Source: Nocardioides marmotae (GTDB taxonomy: Bacteria; Actinomycetota; Actinomycetes; Propionibacteriales; Nocardioidaceae). From it: a stretch of DNA of 64,000 bases. Shown here in pieces: positions 37,786 through 48,494 of the stretch; position 1 is the first letter of the stretch; the number at the start of each line of letters is the position of its first letter. The notes below the pieces were generated by a model. It had not been told where the DNA came from, searched no databases, and saw only the letters and a list, made by a program, of their open reading frames with translations. The position numbers and the translations under genes are program-made. The DNA lies in the NCBI RefSeq assembly GCF_013177455.1, contig NZ_CP053660.1, positions 3,658,001 through 3,722,000 of the forward strand, given 5' to 3'.

Positions 37786-38508
37786 TCAGGTCCTGCGGTA
37801 GCACAGGTCGGTGATCGTGCGGCCGGCCTCGACGCCCTTCCGCTCGAACCGGGTCACCGGGCGCTCGGCCCACCGCTCGACGACCCCGCCCTCGAGCGCC
37901 GGCTCGGCGTCGAGGACCTCGAGCATCTGCTCGGCGTAGTCGGCCCAGTCGGTCGCCAGGCGCCAGACCGCACCGGGGCGCAGCCGGCTGGCGGCCAGCC
38001 GCGCGAAGGCCGGGGAGACCAGGCGCCGCTTGTGGTGGCGGGCCTTGCGCCACGGGTCGGGGAAGAAGGTCCACAGCTCCTCGACCTCCCCCTCCCCCAG
38101 CAGGTGCTCCATCGACCACACCGCGTCGACCCCGCAGAGGCGGACGTTCTCGGCGCCGGCCTCGGCGAGCTTCCAGAGGGTGTCGGCGACGCCGGGGCGC
38201 CAGACCTCGAAGGCGAGCACGTCGTACGCCGGGCGGGCTGCGGCGAGCGGAGCGGTCGCCTCGCCGACCCCGGACCCGATCTCGACGATCAGCGGGGCGC
38301 GGCGCCCGAACCACTGCTCGAGGGAGAAGTCGGGCTGGTCGACCGCCTCGTCGGGGATGACCCACCGCTCCTGGTGGGCGGCCCACGCCTCGGCCTGGCG
38401 GGGGGTGAACCGGCTGCCGCGACGGGAGTAGCTGAGCACCTCGCGCATCCGCCGGCCGTCCTCGGTCAGCTTGTGGTGCGGGCGGGCGGGGGTGACGGGG
38501 CGGTCCAT
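37786..38508 (-). CDS. trmB: tRNA (guanine-N7-)-methyltransferase
   Basis: The 240-residue enzyme makes m7G46 in tRNA. It contains the SAM motif VEIGSGVGEATAPLA, FEVWRPGVADTLWK, and the family signature FFPDPWRKARHHKRRLV. ATG at 38508 is chosen because the longer frame would start inside the tuf terminator (38545-38580). Placement between tuf and the S10 operon on the same strand is unusual compared with E. coli, but the strong hairpin before it suggests separate transcription. Confidence 0.93.
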   Translation of the reverse strand: MDRPVTPARPHHKLTEDGRRMREVLSYSRRGSRFTPRQAEAWAAHQERWVIPDEAVDQPDFSLEQWFGRRAPLIVEIGSGVGEATAPLAAARPAYDVLAFEVWRPGVADTLWKLAEAGAENVRLCGVDAVWSMEHLLGEGEVEELWTFFPDPWRKARHHKRRLVSPAFARLAASRLRPGAVWRLATDWADYAEQMLEVLDAEPALEGGVVERWAERPVTRFERKGVEAGRTITDLCYRRT

Positions 38509-38544
38509 GGGGCGGTGTCCTCGAGGTGGGCTGGTGGGACAAGC

Positions 38545-38580
38545 AGATCGGCCCCGGACCACAGGGTCCGGGGCCGATCT
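38545..38580 (-). terminator. terminator of the str operon (after tuf)
   Basis: AGATCGGCCCCGGACC and its exact complement form a perfect 16-bp stem with a 4-base loop, 32 bases past the tuf stop. On the transcript it is followed by GCTTGTCCC, with no clear U-run. It also fixes the trmB start downstream of it. Confidence 0.8.
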
Positions 38581-38612
38581 GGTGTGTCAGGTGCGGTCAG
38601 TGACCGCGGGGA

Positions 38613-39806
<1,194 letters not shown>

Positions 39807-39866
39807 GGTGGGCTCCTCCTGGTGTGGTTGTTACTTGACTCGTACTAGCTGGGTGGTGCCGAGGGT

Positions 39867-39902
39867 CCGGTTCCCCGGGCACCGCGGTGCCCGGGGAACC
39901 GG
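39867..39902 (-). terminator. hairpin between fusA and tuf
   Basis: CCGGTTCCCCGGGCAC and its exact complement form a perfect 16-bp stem with a CGCG loop (39867-39902), beginning 6 bases after the fusA stop. It lies inside the operon, 60 bases before tuf. It may terminate part of the transcript or be a processing and stability element that adjusts Tu relative to G; a tuf promoter beyond it is possible but not obvious. Confidence 0.6.
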
Positions 39903-39908
39903 CGAGGA

Positions 39909-42020
<2,112 letters not shown>

Positions 42021-42097
42021 GTTGGATCAGCGTCCCTTGAAAGAAGTTGGGTGGTCGCAGGTGGAGCAGGAGCGGCCCGAGCCGCCCCCGCCCGAGG

Positions 42098-42568
42098 TCA
42101 CCAGCGGTAGTGCGCGAAGGCCTTGTTGGACTCGGCCATCTTGTGGGTGTCCTCGCGCTTCTTCACCGCGGCACCGAGGCCGTTCGAGGCGTCGAGGATC
42201 TCGTTCATCAGGCGCTCGGACATCGTCTTCTCACGACGGTCCTGCGCGTAGCCGACGAGCCAGCGCAGCGCGAGCGTGGTGCCGCGCGTGCCCTTGACCT
42301 CGATCGGGACCTGGTAGGTCGCGCCGCCGACGCGGCGGGACTTGACCTCGATGGCCGGCTTGACGTTGTCCATCGCGCGCTTGAGCGTCACGACGGGGTC
42401 GGTGCCGGTCTTCTCGCGGCAGCCCTCGAGCGCGGTGTAGACGATGCGCTGCGCGACCTGCTTCTTGCCGTCCTGCAGGACCTTGGAGACGAGCTGGGAG
42501 ACCAGCTGCGACCCGTAGACCGGGTCGACGTCGATCGGCCGCTTCGGGGCCGGACCCTTGCGCGGCAT
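42098..42568 (-). CDS. rpsG: 30S ribosomal protein S7
   Basis: The 156-residue protein starts [20 protein letters not shown] and includes [19 protein letters not shown] and [15 protein letters not shown]7 initiates 30S head assembly and represses the str operon in E. coli. It starts one base after the rpsL stop. Confidence 0.98.
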   Translation of the reverse strand: MPRKGPAPKRPIDVDPVYGSQLVSQLVSKVLQDGKKQVAQRIVYTALEGCREKTGTDPVVTLKRAMDNVKPAIEVKSRRVGGATYQVPIEVKGTRGTTLALRWLVGYAQDRREKTMSERLMNEILDASNGLGAAVKKREDTHKMAESNKAFAHYRW

Positions 42569-42569
42569 A

Positions 42570-42944
42570 TCAGCTCTTCTCCTTCTTCGCGCCGTAACGG
42601 CTGCGAGCCTGCTTGCGGTTCTTCACGCCCTGGGTGTCGAGCGTGCCGCGAATGATCTTGTAGCGGACACCGGGGAGGTCCTTCACCCGGCCGCCGCGCA
42701 CGAGCACGATGGAGTGCTCCTGGAGGTTGTGACCCACACCCGGGATGTAAGCAGTGACCTCGACGCCGCTGGACAGGCGCACGCGGGCGACCTTGCGGAG
42801 GGCGGAGTTCGGCTTCTTCGGGGTGGTGGTGTAGACGCGGGTGCAGACGCCACGGCGCTGCGGCGAACCCTTCAGGGCAGGCGTCTTGTTCTTCGACACC
42901 TTGTCCTGGCGGCCCTTGCGGACCAGCTGGTTAATGGTGGGCAC
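42570..42944 (-). CDS. rpsL: 30S ribosomal protein S12
   Basis: The 124-residue protein starts at GTG 42944 ([14 protein letters not shown]), after AAGGGGAAC. The two streptomycin-sensitive positions are wild type: Lys in [13 protein letters not shown] (position 43 in mycobacterial numbering) and Lys in [11 protein letters not shown] (position 88). So no rpsL streptomycin resistance is predicted. It opens the str operon, and its leader carries the 23-nt element shared with rpsJ. Confidence 0.98.
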   Translation of the reverse strand: MPTINQLVRKGRQDKVSKNKTPALKGSPQRRGVCTRVYTTTPKKPNSALRKVARVRLSSGVEVTAYIPGVGHNLQEHSIVLVRGGRVKDLPGVRYKIIRGTLDTQGVKNRKQARSRYGAKKEKS

Positions 42945-43043
42945 CGGGTGGTTCCCCTTCTTGTCGACTCTCAGTACGCGGCACGGTGCTGCGCACGGTG
43001 TGTTGCTGGTTGTGCCGGGTGGTGCTCCCAACCGGCGCTGCTC

Positions 43044-43066
43044 GCCCCCGAGGTCGGGCGTGTCGC
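43044..43066 (-). promoter_or_regulatory. 23-nt element shared with the rpsJ leader (rpsL copy)
   Basis: On the minus strand this is GCGACACGCCCGACC, then T, then CGGGGGC. It differs from the rpsJ copy (37474-37496) at one base and lies at exactly the same distance (99 bases) from the start codon. Sequence on either side is not conserved between the two leaders, so the element itself appears to be selected. Confidence 0.6.
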
Positions 43067-43138
43067 CCGGCATGGACCACCACCGAGGCGGTGGCGGGGG
43101 ATTCTGCGAGCCGGAATCCGACGGTCCGTTCCCGCCGA

Positions 43139-44446
43139 CTACTTCCGAGCACGCGCAACGGCCTGGTTGTCCCAGACACGAGGACCGAGGTTACCCGGCG
43201 CCTCTGTGGGGGTCAAAACGCGCGCGAGCCCACCGGACCGGGCGACGTACCACAGGACCGCCAGCGCGACGCCGACCAGGGTGATGGCGCCGCCGCCGAC
43301 CAGGGTCCACCGGGCCCCGAAGGTCTCCCCCACCCAGCCGACGACCGGCGCCCCGACCGGGGTGCCGCCCATGAAGATCATCAGGTAGAGCGCCATCACC
43401 CGGCCGCGCAGCGCGGGCGCGGTGGAGACCTGCATCAAGGTGTTGGCGGCGGTGATCATGGTCAGCGCCGAGAGGCCGAGCAGCGGCATCCAGATCGCGA
43501 AGGTGAGGTACGTCGGCAGCAGCCCGGCGACGATCTCGGCCACGCCGAAGAGCACCGCCGCGCCGACCACCAGCCGCAGCCGGATGACCGGGCGGCGCGC
43601 CGCGAGCAGGGCGCCGGTGAGCGAGCCGACGGCCATGTAGGTGCCGAGCAGCCCGTACTCGGTCGCCCCCTTGCCGAACACGTCGGTGGCCATCAGCGCG
43701 GAGGTCATCTGGAAGTTCAGGCCGAAGGTGCCGACGACGAAGACCACGATGAGGACCAGCACGAGGTCCGGTCGCCCGGCGACGTACCGCACGCCCTCGC
43801 GGACCATGCCGGAGTGCCGCGCCTGGGTGGGTGCCGGGGTGAGCCGGCGCGGGTCCATGCCGCGCAGGGCCAGGATCGGGGCGAGGTAGCTGATCGCGTT
43901 GGCCATGATCACCCAGCCGGTCGCCTCCGTGCCGCCGCCGAGCGCGCCGATGAAGACGCCGGCGAGGGCCGGCCCGACGATGCGCGCGGCGTTGAAGGAG
44001 GCGGAGTTGAGCCCCACGGCGTTGGTGAGGTCGTCGGGGGTGACGATCTCGCTCACGAAGGACTGCCGGGCCGGGGCGTCGATCGCGGTGCCGATGCCGA
44101 AGACGAGGGCCAGCACGTAGACGTGCCAGACCTCGGCGACGCCGGTCGCGGCGAGCAGGCCGAGCACGAAGGCCGGCACGGCCATCATCACCTGGGTCAG
44201 CTGGAGCAGCTGGCGCTTGGGGAAGCGGTCGGCGATGACGCCCGCGAGCGGCGAGAGGAGCAGGGCGGGCAGGAACTGCAGACCGGTGGTGATGCCGACG
44301 GCGGTACCGCCGCCGTCGACCGCCAGGTGCAGCACCAACCAGTCCTGGGCCACGCGCTGCATCCAGGTGCCGGTGTTCGAGATCACCGCACCGGCGGCGT
44401 ACCGGCGGTAGTTGGGGTTGGCGAGCGAACGGAAGGTGGGGCTCAA
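43139..44446 (-). CDS. MFS transporter (EntS/DHA3-like exporter)
   Basis: The 435-residue protein has about 12 membrane spans and the MFS loop motif [16 protein letters not shown] between spans 2 and 3, and [14 protein letters not shown] in the middle. It begins [29 protein letters not shown], as in exporters of the EntS/multidrug type. TTG at 44446 overlaps the MarR stop by four bases, so it is coupled to its likely regulator. The upstream open frame lies in marR. Substrate is not known. Confidence 0.87.
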   Translation of the reverse strand: MSPTFRSLANPNYRRYAAGAVISNTGTWMQRVAQDWLVLHLAVDGGGTAVGITTGLQFLPALLLSPLAGVIADRFPKRQLLQLTQVMMAVPAFVLGLLAATGVAEVWHVYVLALVFGIGTAIDAPARQSFVSEIVTPDDLTNAVGLNSASFNAARIVGPALAGVFIGALGGGTEATGWVIMANAISYLAPILALRGMDPRRLTPAPTQARHSGMVREGVRYVAGRPDLVLVLIVVFVVGTFGLNFQMTSALMATDVFGKGATEYGLLGTYMAVGSLTGALLAARRPVIRLRLVVGAAVLFGVAEIVAGLLPTYLTFAIWMPLLGLSALTMITAANTLMQVSTAPALRGRVMALYLMIFMGGTPVGAPVVGWVGETFGARWTLVGGGAITLVGVALAVLWYVARSGGLARVLTPTEAPGNLGPRVWDNQAVARARK

Positions 44447-44889
44447 GCGTTGGCCAGTCTTTCCAGGATCGGGGCGGCCCGGCGCAGGACCGCGCGTTCG
44501 TCGGGGGTCAGCTCCCGCAGCCGCCTGGCCAGCCACTCATCGCGGCGGCGGCGGTCGGCGAGGACGGTGGCGCGGCCCTTGTCGGACAGCTCCACCACGA
44601 TCTGGCGGCCGTCGGTCGCGTGGGCGCGGCGGGTGACGTAGCCGCGCTCCTCGAGGCCGTTGACCGTCCGGGTCATGCTCGGCGGCTGCACCCGCTCGGC
44701 GGCGGCGAGCTCGCCGAGGGTGAGCCCGCCGTTGCTGGACAGGCAGCCGAGGACGCCCATGTGGGCGATGGACAGCTCGTTGTCGGGATGGCGCTCCGTG
44801 GCCAACCGGCGGCGCAGCCGCATGACGGACAGCCGGAGCGCCGACGCCAGTCCGGCATCGGCGCGGGAGACCTTCTCGACAGTGGGCAC
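44443..44889 (-). CDS. MarR-family transcriptional regulator
   Basis: The 148-residue protein is a winged-helix dimer type: SIAHMGVLGCLSSNGGLTLGELAAAERVQPPSMTRTVNGLEERGYVTRRAHATDGRQIVVELSDKG in pieces spans the DNA-binding domain and wing. GTG at 44889 is chosen because upstream codons are not conserved. The gene is co-transcribed with the MFS exporter, so it probably represses that exporter until a ligand binds. Confidence 0.88.
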   Translation of the reverse strand: MPTVEKVSRADAGLASALRLSVMRLRRRLATERHPDNELSIAHMGVLGCLSSNGGLTLGELAAAERVQPPSMTRTVNGLEERGYVTRRAHATDGRQIVVELSDKGRATVLADRRRRDEWLARRLRELTPDERAVLRRAAPILERLANA

Positions 44890-44933
44890 GAGGTGACAAC
44901 TCGTTACCCTCGCTAAGTATTCCAGGACGCACA

Positions 44934-44969
44934 AGAGGCCCTCCCCCGCTGGTGCCGGGGAGGGCCTCT
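44934..44969 (-). terminator. terminator after the AzgA-type permease
   Basis: AGAGGCCCTCCCC and GGGGAGGGCCTCT form a perfect 13-bp stem with a 10-base loop, 54 bases past the permease stop and 44 bases upstream of the marR start. On the minus strand TTGTG follows. Confidence 0.7.
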
Positions 44970-45023
44970 CGGTGTCTTTCGCAGTGTGGTTCTACGGCGC
45001 GGTCACCGCGCCGCGGGCGGCGC

Positions 45024-46454
45024 TCAGGTGAGCAGGTCGGTGATCGGGTCGATGCCGAAGTAGAGGACGAAGAGCACGCCGACGACGGCCAGCAGCGGGT
45101 GGATCTCGCGGACCTTCCCGACGACGACCTTGATCAGGAGGTAGGCCAGGAAGCCCGCCCCGATGCCGGCGGTGATCGAGTAGGTGAACGGCATCAGCAC
45201 GATCGTGAGGAACGCAGGGAGCGCGATCTCCGGGTCCGACCAGCGGATCTCGGTGACCTGCTGCATCATCAAGAAGCCCACCAGCACGAGCGCCGGGACG
45301 GCGGCCTCGGACGGGATCGCCTCCACGACCGGGGTGAAGAAGGTCGCCAGCAGGAAGAGTGCGCCGGTGACGATGGAGGAGAGCCCGGTGCGGGCGCCCT
45401 CGCCGACGCCCGAGGCCGACTCGATGTAGGAGGTGTTGGACGAGACGCCGCCCGCACCGCCGGCGATCGCCGCGACCGAGTCGACGATGAGGATCCGCTG
45501 GGTGTGCGGCGGCACGCCCTCCTCGTCGTTGAGCCCGGCCTCCGCGCCGATCGCGGTCATCGTGCCCATGGTGTCGAAGAAGTCGGCGAGCATCAGCGAG
45601 AAGACCAGCAACAGGGCGGCGATCACGCCGATCGAGGAGAACGCCCCGAACAGCGAGAACTCACCGAGCGTGCCGAAGTCCGGGACGTCGACGAACCCGT
45701 CGAAGGAGGGCACCGTCAGCGCCCAGCCGCCGAGGTTGTCCGCGGATCGCGCGCCCAGGTCGAGCGCCGCGTCGAGGGCGATGGCGACGACCGTGGCGAG
45801 CACGATCGAGATGAGGATCGCGCCCTTCACGCGGCGTACCCACAGCGCGATGAGCAGCAGCAGGCCGCCGGCGAAGACCAGCACCGGCCAGCCCTCGAGC
45901 TGGCCGGTCGTGCCCAGCTGCACCGGGACGGTCGAGTTCGCGGCGTCGGGAATGCGGGAGACGAAGCCGGCGTCCACGAAGCCGATGAGCGCGATGAACA
46001 AGCCGATGCCGACCGAGATCGCGACCTTGAGCTGGGTCGGCACCGCGTGGAAGACCGCGCGGCGGAAGCCGGTCAGCACGAGCACCAGGATCACGATGCC
46101 CTCGAGCACGACCAGGCCCATCGCGTCGGCCCAGGTCGACTGGGTCGCGACGGTGAAGGCGACGAAGGCGTTGAGGCCGAGGCCCGCGGCGAGCGCGAGC
46201 GGGAAGTTCGCGACGGCGCCCATCAGCATCGTCAGCACGCCGGCGACGAGTGCCGTGCCGGCCGCGATGGCCGGGAGGTTCGGCTCGGCGCCGCCGCCGA
46301 GGTAGTTGCCCTCGGAGTCCTGGACGTAGCCGAGGATCAGGGGGTTCAGGACGATGATGTAGGCCATCGTCAGGAAGGTCACGACACCGCCGCGGACCTC
46401 CTGTCCGACGGTCGAGCCACGTTCGTGGATGCGGAAGTAGGAGTCGATGCTCAC
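45024..46454 (-). CDS. NCS2-family (AzgA-type) purine permease
   Basis: The 476-residue membrane protein with about 12-14 spans starts STVGQEVRGGVVTFLTMAYIIVLNPLIL, typical of AzgA guanine/hypoxanthine transporters. It also has LADFFDTMGTMTAIGAEAGL and GGVSSNTSYIESASGVGEGARTGLSSIVTG in pieces, the AzgA substrate-site region. GTG at 46454 is preferred; a CATGCT sequence ends 8 bases upstream and may be its leaderless -10. No purine riboswitch is evident in the short upstream gap. Confidence 0.9.
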   Translation of the reverse strand: MSIDSYFRIHERGSTVGQEVRGGVVTFLTMAYIIVLNPLILGYVQDSEGNYLGGGAEPNLPAIAAGTALVAGVLTMLMGAVANFPLALAAGLGLNAFVAFTVATQSTWADAMGLVVLEGIVILVLVLTGFRRAVFHAVPTQLKVAISVGIGLFIALIGFVDAGFVSRIPDAANSTVPVQLGTTGQLEGWPVLVFAGGLLLLIALWVRRVKGAILISIVLATVVAIALDAALDLGARSADNLGGWALTVPSFDGFVDVPDFGTLGEFSLFGAFSSIGVIAALLLVFSLMLADFFDTMGTMTAIGAEAGLNDEEGVPPHTQRILIVDSVAAIAGGAGGVSSNTSYIESASGVGEGARTGLSSIVTGALFLLATFFTPVVEAIPSEAAVPALVLVGFLMMQQVTEIRWSDPEIALPAFLTIVLMPFTYSITAGIGAGFLAYLLIKVVVGKVREIHPLLAVVGVLFVLYFGIDPITDLLT

Positions 46455-46503
46455 GGCCAGCCAGCATGACAGAACCGGCGGCCCCCGGAGTACGTTGTCT
46501 CGC

Positions 46504-46791
46504 GTGGAGCTCCGCGACGACCAGCCGACGCAGCACGAGTTCGGCAAGCGCACCTTCCTCGTCGCCGACGTCGAACCGCTCGACGTGGACGGCGTCCGCA
46601 CCGTCGAGGTCGGGGTGGCGCTGTGGTTCGTCGGCTTCCTCGCGCTCCTCCCCTTCTACGGCCGGCTGGACGACGCCGGCCGCGGCTGGTGGCTGTGGAC
46701 CTGCCTGGCCGGCTTCGGGCTCGGCCTGCTCGGCCTGGAGTACTGCCGCCGCCGCCGCCGGGCACGCCTGGCCCGCGACGAGGCCGCGTGA
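46504..46791 (+). CDS. DUF2530 small membrane protein
   Basis: The 95-residue protein has a short N-terminal part, PLDVDGVRTVEVGVALWFVGFLALLPFYG, and a second hydrophobic span WWLWTCLAGFGLGLLGLEYC, then an Arg-rich tail (RRRRRARLARDEAA). This is the DUF2530 pattern (M. tuberculosis Rv0879c-like). GTG at 46504 lies 7 bases after TACGTT. Its stop overlaps the next start by 3 bases (GTGA). Function is unknown. Confidence 0.78.
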   Translation: MELRDDQPTQHEFGKRTFLVADVEPLDVDGVRTVEVGVALWFVGFLALLPFYGRLDDAGRGWWLWTCLAGFGLGLLGLEYCRRRRRARLARDEAA

Positions 46792-47411
46792 GCGGTCCGG
46801 GTGACCGGCCCGTCCCACCCGCGACGCGGTGGGCGCTGGCCGGACCGGCACGGGGCGGGTACGCCGAGAACTTCGCGCGGCTGGTCGCCACCGGCGCCGA
46901 CGTCGACGGCGAGGCGCGCCTCGCCGACGCGCTCCTCCCCCGCGGGGCCCGCGTCCTCGACGCCGGCGCCGGGATGGGCCGGGTCGCCGCCGCGCTGCGC
47001 GAGCGCGGCCACGAGGTGGTGGCGGTCGAGCCGGACCCCGCGCTGGTCGAGCAGGCGCGTCGTACCTATCCGGGCCTGGAGGTCCTCGAGGCCGACGTGC
47101 TCGCCCTCTCCCCCGACGACGTCGGCACCTTCGACCTGGTCGTCTGCGTCGGGAACGTGCTCGTCTTCCTCGCCGAGGGCACCGAGCGGCAGGTGCTCGC
47201 GCGGCTGCGCTCGCTGCTGCGCCCCGGCGGTCGCATCCTCGCCGGCTTCCACCTGCGCGGCGCTCCCGCCGCCGCCCGGCACTACCCGCCCGAGGAGCTC
47301 GTCGCGGACGCCGAGGCCGCCGGCCTGCGGGTCGACCTGCGCGTCGGCAGCTACGAGCTGCACCCGGCGAACGACGAGTACGCCGTCTGGCTGCTCTCGG
47401 CCGCCGACTGA
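46788..47411 (+). CDS. class I SAM-dependent methyltransferase
   Basis: The 207-residue protein has the SAM motif VLDAGAGMGRVAAALRERGHEV (about 53-74), the acidic VAVEPDPALVE, and DLVVCVGNVLVFLAEGTE as motif IV. Remaining residues form a small Rossmann fold. It overlaps the DUF2530 gene, so the two are coupled. Substrate cannot be predicted. A tandem repeat array starts 20 bases after its stop. Confidence 0.85.
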   Translation: MSGPGDRPVPPATRWALAGPARGGYAENFARLVATGADVDGEARLADALLPRGARVLDAGAGMGRVAAALRERGHEVVAVEPDPALVEQARRTYPGLEVLEADVLALSPDDVGTFDLVVCVGNVLVFLAEGTERQVLARLRSLLRPGGRILAGFHLRGAPAAARHYPPEELVADAEAAGLRVDLRVGSYELHPANDEYAVWLLSAAD

Positions 47412-47430
47412 CCCGGCCGGCGCTGCAGCA

Positions 47431-47617
47431 GTGCCACCTCGACCCTGCACGGGTGCCACCTCGACCCTGCAGGAGTGCCACCTCGACCCTGCAGGAGTGC
47501 CACCTCGACCCTGCACGGGTGCCACCTCGACCCTGCAGGAGTGCCACCTCGACCCTGCAGGAGTGCCACCTCGACCCTGCAGGAGTGCCACCTCGACCCT
47601 GCAGGAGTGCCACCTCG
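47431..47617. repeat. 22-bp tandem repeat array, 8 full units plus 11 bases
   Basis: Each unit is GTGCCACCTCGACC followed by CTGCAGGA or CTGCACGG. Units 1 and 4 end CGG and the other six end GGA; the 19-base core is identical in all eight. The array fills the gap between convergent methyltransferase and DUF3027 stop codons (47411, 47626), and the ninth partial copy (47607-47617) ends 8 bases before the DUF3027 stop. Most junctions contain CCTGCAGG, an 8-base palindrome. The 22-bp period is about two DNA turns. There are no spacers, so this is not CRISPR. Copy number may vary between strains. Confidence 0.95.
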
Positions 47618-47625
47618 GCGGTGGG

Positions 47626-48402
47626 TCAGAAGCGCTCGAGGTCCTCGAGGGTGATCGTGTCGATGACCGGCTCGGGGAGCGGCAGGGGCTCGTGCTTCTT
47701 GGCGAGCCGGACCTCGGAGTGGGCACCGCAGCCGTGGTCGAAGGAGACCACCTTGCCGTCGTCGTTGGCGTCGCCGTTGGCGCAGACGCCGAACATCTCC
47801 GAGAGCGGGCCGTTGATCCGGAGCAGGAAGCCGCAGGTGGTGCAGGAGTCGGGCGCAGCCTGGGCCAGCGGGGAGGACGGGCCCTGGTCGCCGTCGTACC
47901 ACCGCTGCGCGGCGGCGTCGCGGCCCTCCGGGGAGAGCGTGCGGACCCGGCCGAGGCCGAGGTCCTGGGCGACCTGGCGGACCTGGGCGCGGTCGTCGGC
48001 GTCGAGCGGGTCGTCGCCGTAGGAGTAGGTGGGGACCAGGCGCGGGTCGTCGTCCTCGACCGGCAGCAGGTCGCCGGGCCCGAGGTCGCCGGGCTGGATC
48101 CGCTCGCGGTAGGGCACCCACGGCGGCGCGACGATCGCGTCCTCGCCGGGGACGAGGACGACCTCGTCGACGGTGATGTGCTTCTGGCGGGGCGCCCGGG
48201 TCACCGTCACCGACCAGCGCCAGCCGCGGTAGCCCGCGCGCTCGCAGGCGAACAGGTGGGTCACCAGCCGCTCACCCTCGACCACGTGGCCGAGGTGCTC
48301 ACCGACGTCCGCGGAGCCGACCTCGTCGAGGAGGGCGGCGCGGGCGACGTCGACGGCCGCCACGGCGGCGGAGTCGGGCTTGGCGCGCACGAGAGTCGTC
48401 AC
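47626..48402 (-). CDS. DUF3027 domain protein
   Basis: The 258-residue protein contains the DUF3027 core (LVTHLFACERAGYRGWRWSVTVTRAPRQKHITVDEVVLVPG in pieces; M. tuberculosis Rv0883c-like). A C-terminal region has cysteines in CTTCGFLLRI, GVCANG and DHGCGAHSEV, which look like a zinc ribbon. GTG at 48402 is chosen because CAGACT ends 7 bases upstream, a leaderless -10, and because upstream residues look non-coding. It probably diverges from the MFS-type gene. Function is unknown. Confidence 0.82.
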   Translation of the reverse strand: MTTLVRAKPDSAAVAAVDVARAALLDEVGSADVGEHLGHVVEGERLVTHLFACERAGYRGWRWSVTVTRAPRQKHITVDEVVLVPGEDAIVAPPWVPYRERIQPGDLGPGDLLPVEDDDPRLVPTYSYGDDPLDADDRAQVRQVAQDLGLGRVRTLSPEGRDAAAQRWYDGDQGPSSPLAQAAPDSCTTCGFLLRINGPLSEMFGVCANGDANDDGKVVSFDHGCGAHSEVRLAKKHEPLPLPEPVIDTITLEDLERF

Positions 48403-48494
48403 GCCCCGCAGTCTGACTGATCCGGGACTCGGGTGCCATCTCGGGGGCGGGTGTCGGCGGCGGCGCCCAGGACCGGCACGGCAGGATGGGGCCC

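Noticed and set aside
46455..46503. Purine riboswitch before the AzgA-type permease
   Set aside because: The gap to the divergent gene is only 49 bases and lacks the conserved junction, so there is no space for the aptamer.
47431..47617. CRISPR array
   Set aside because: Units are contiguous, with no unique spacers and no cas genes nearby.
47431..48121. Coding use of the tandem repeat (repeated GTPAGSRWHSCRVEVALLQGR-type peptide)
   Set aside because: The 22-bp period shifts frame each unit. The peptide arises only because no stop occurs in the repeat, and real genes on both sides end at the array.
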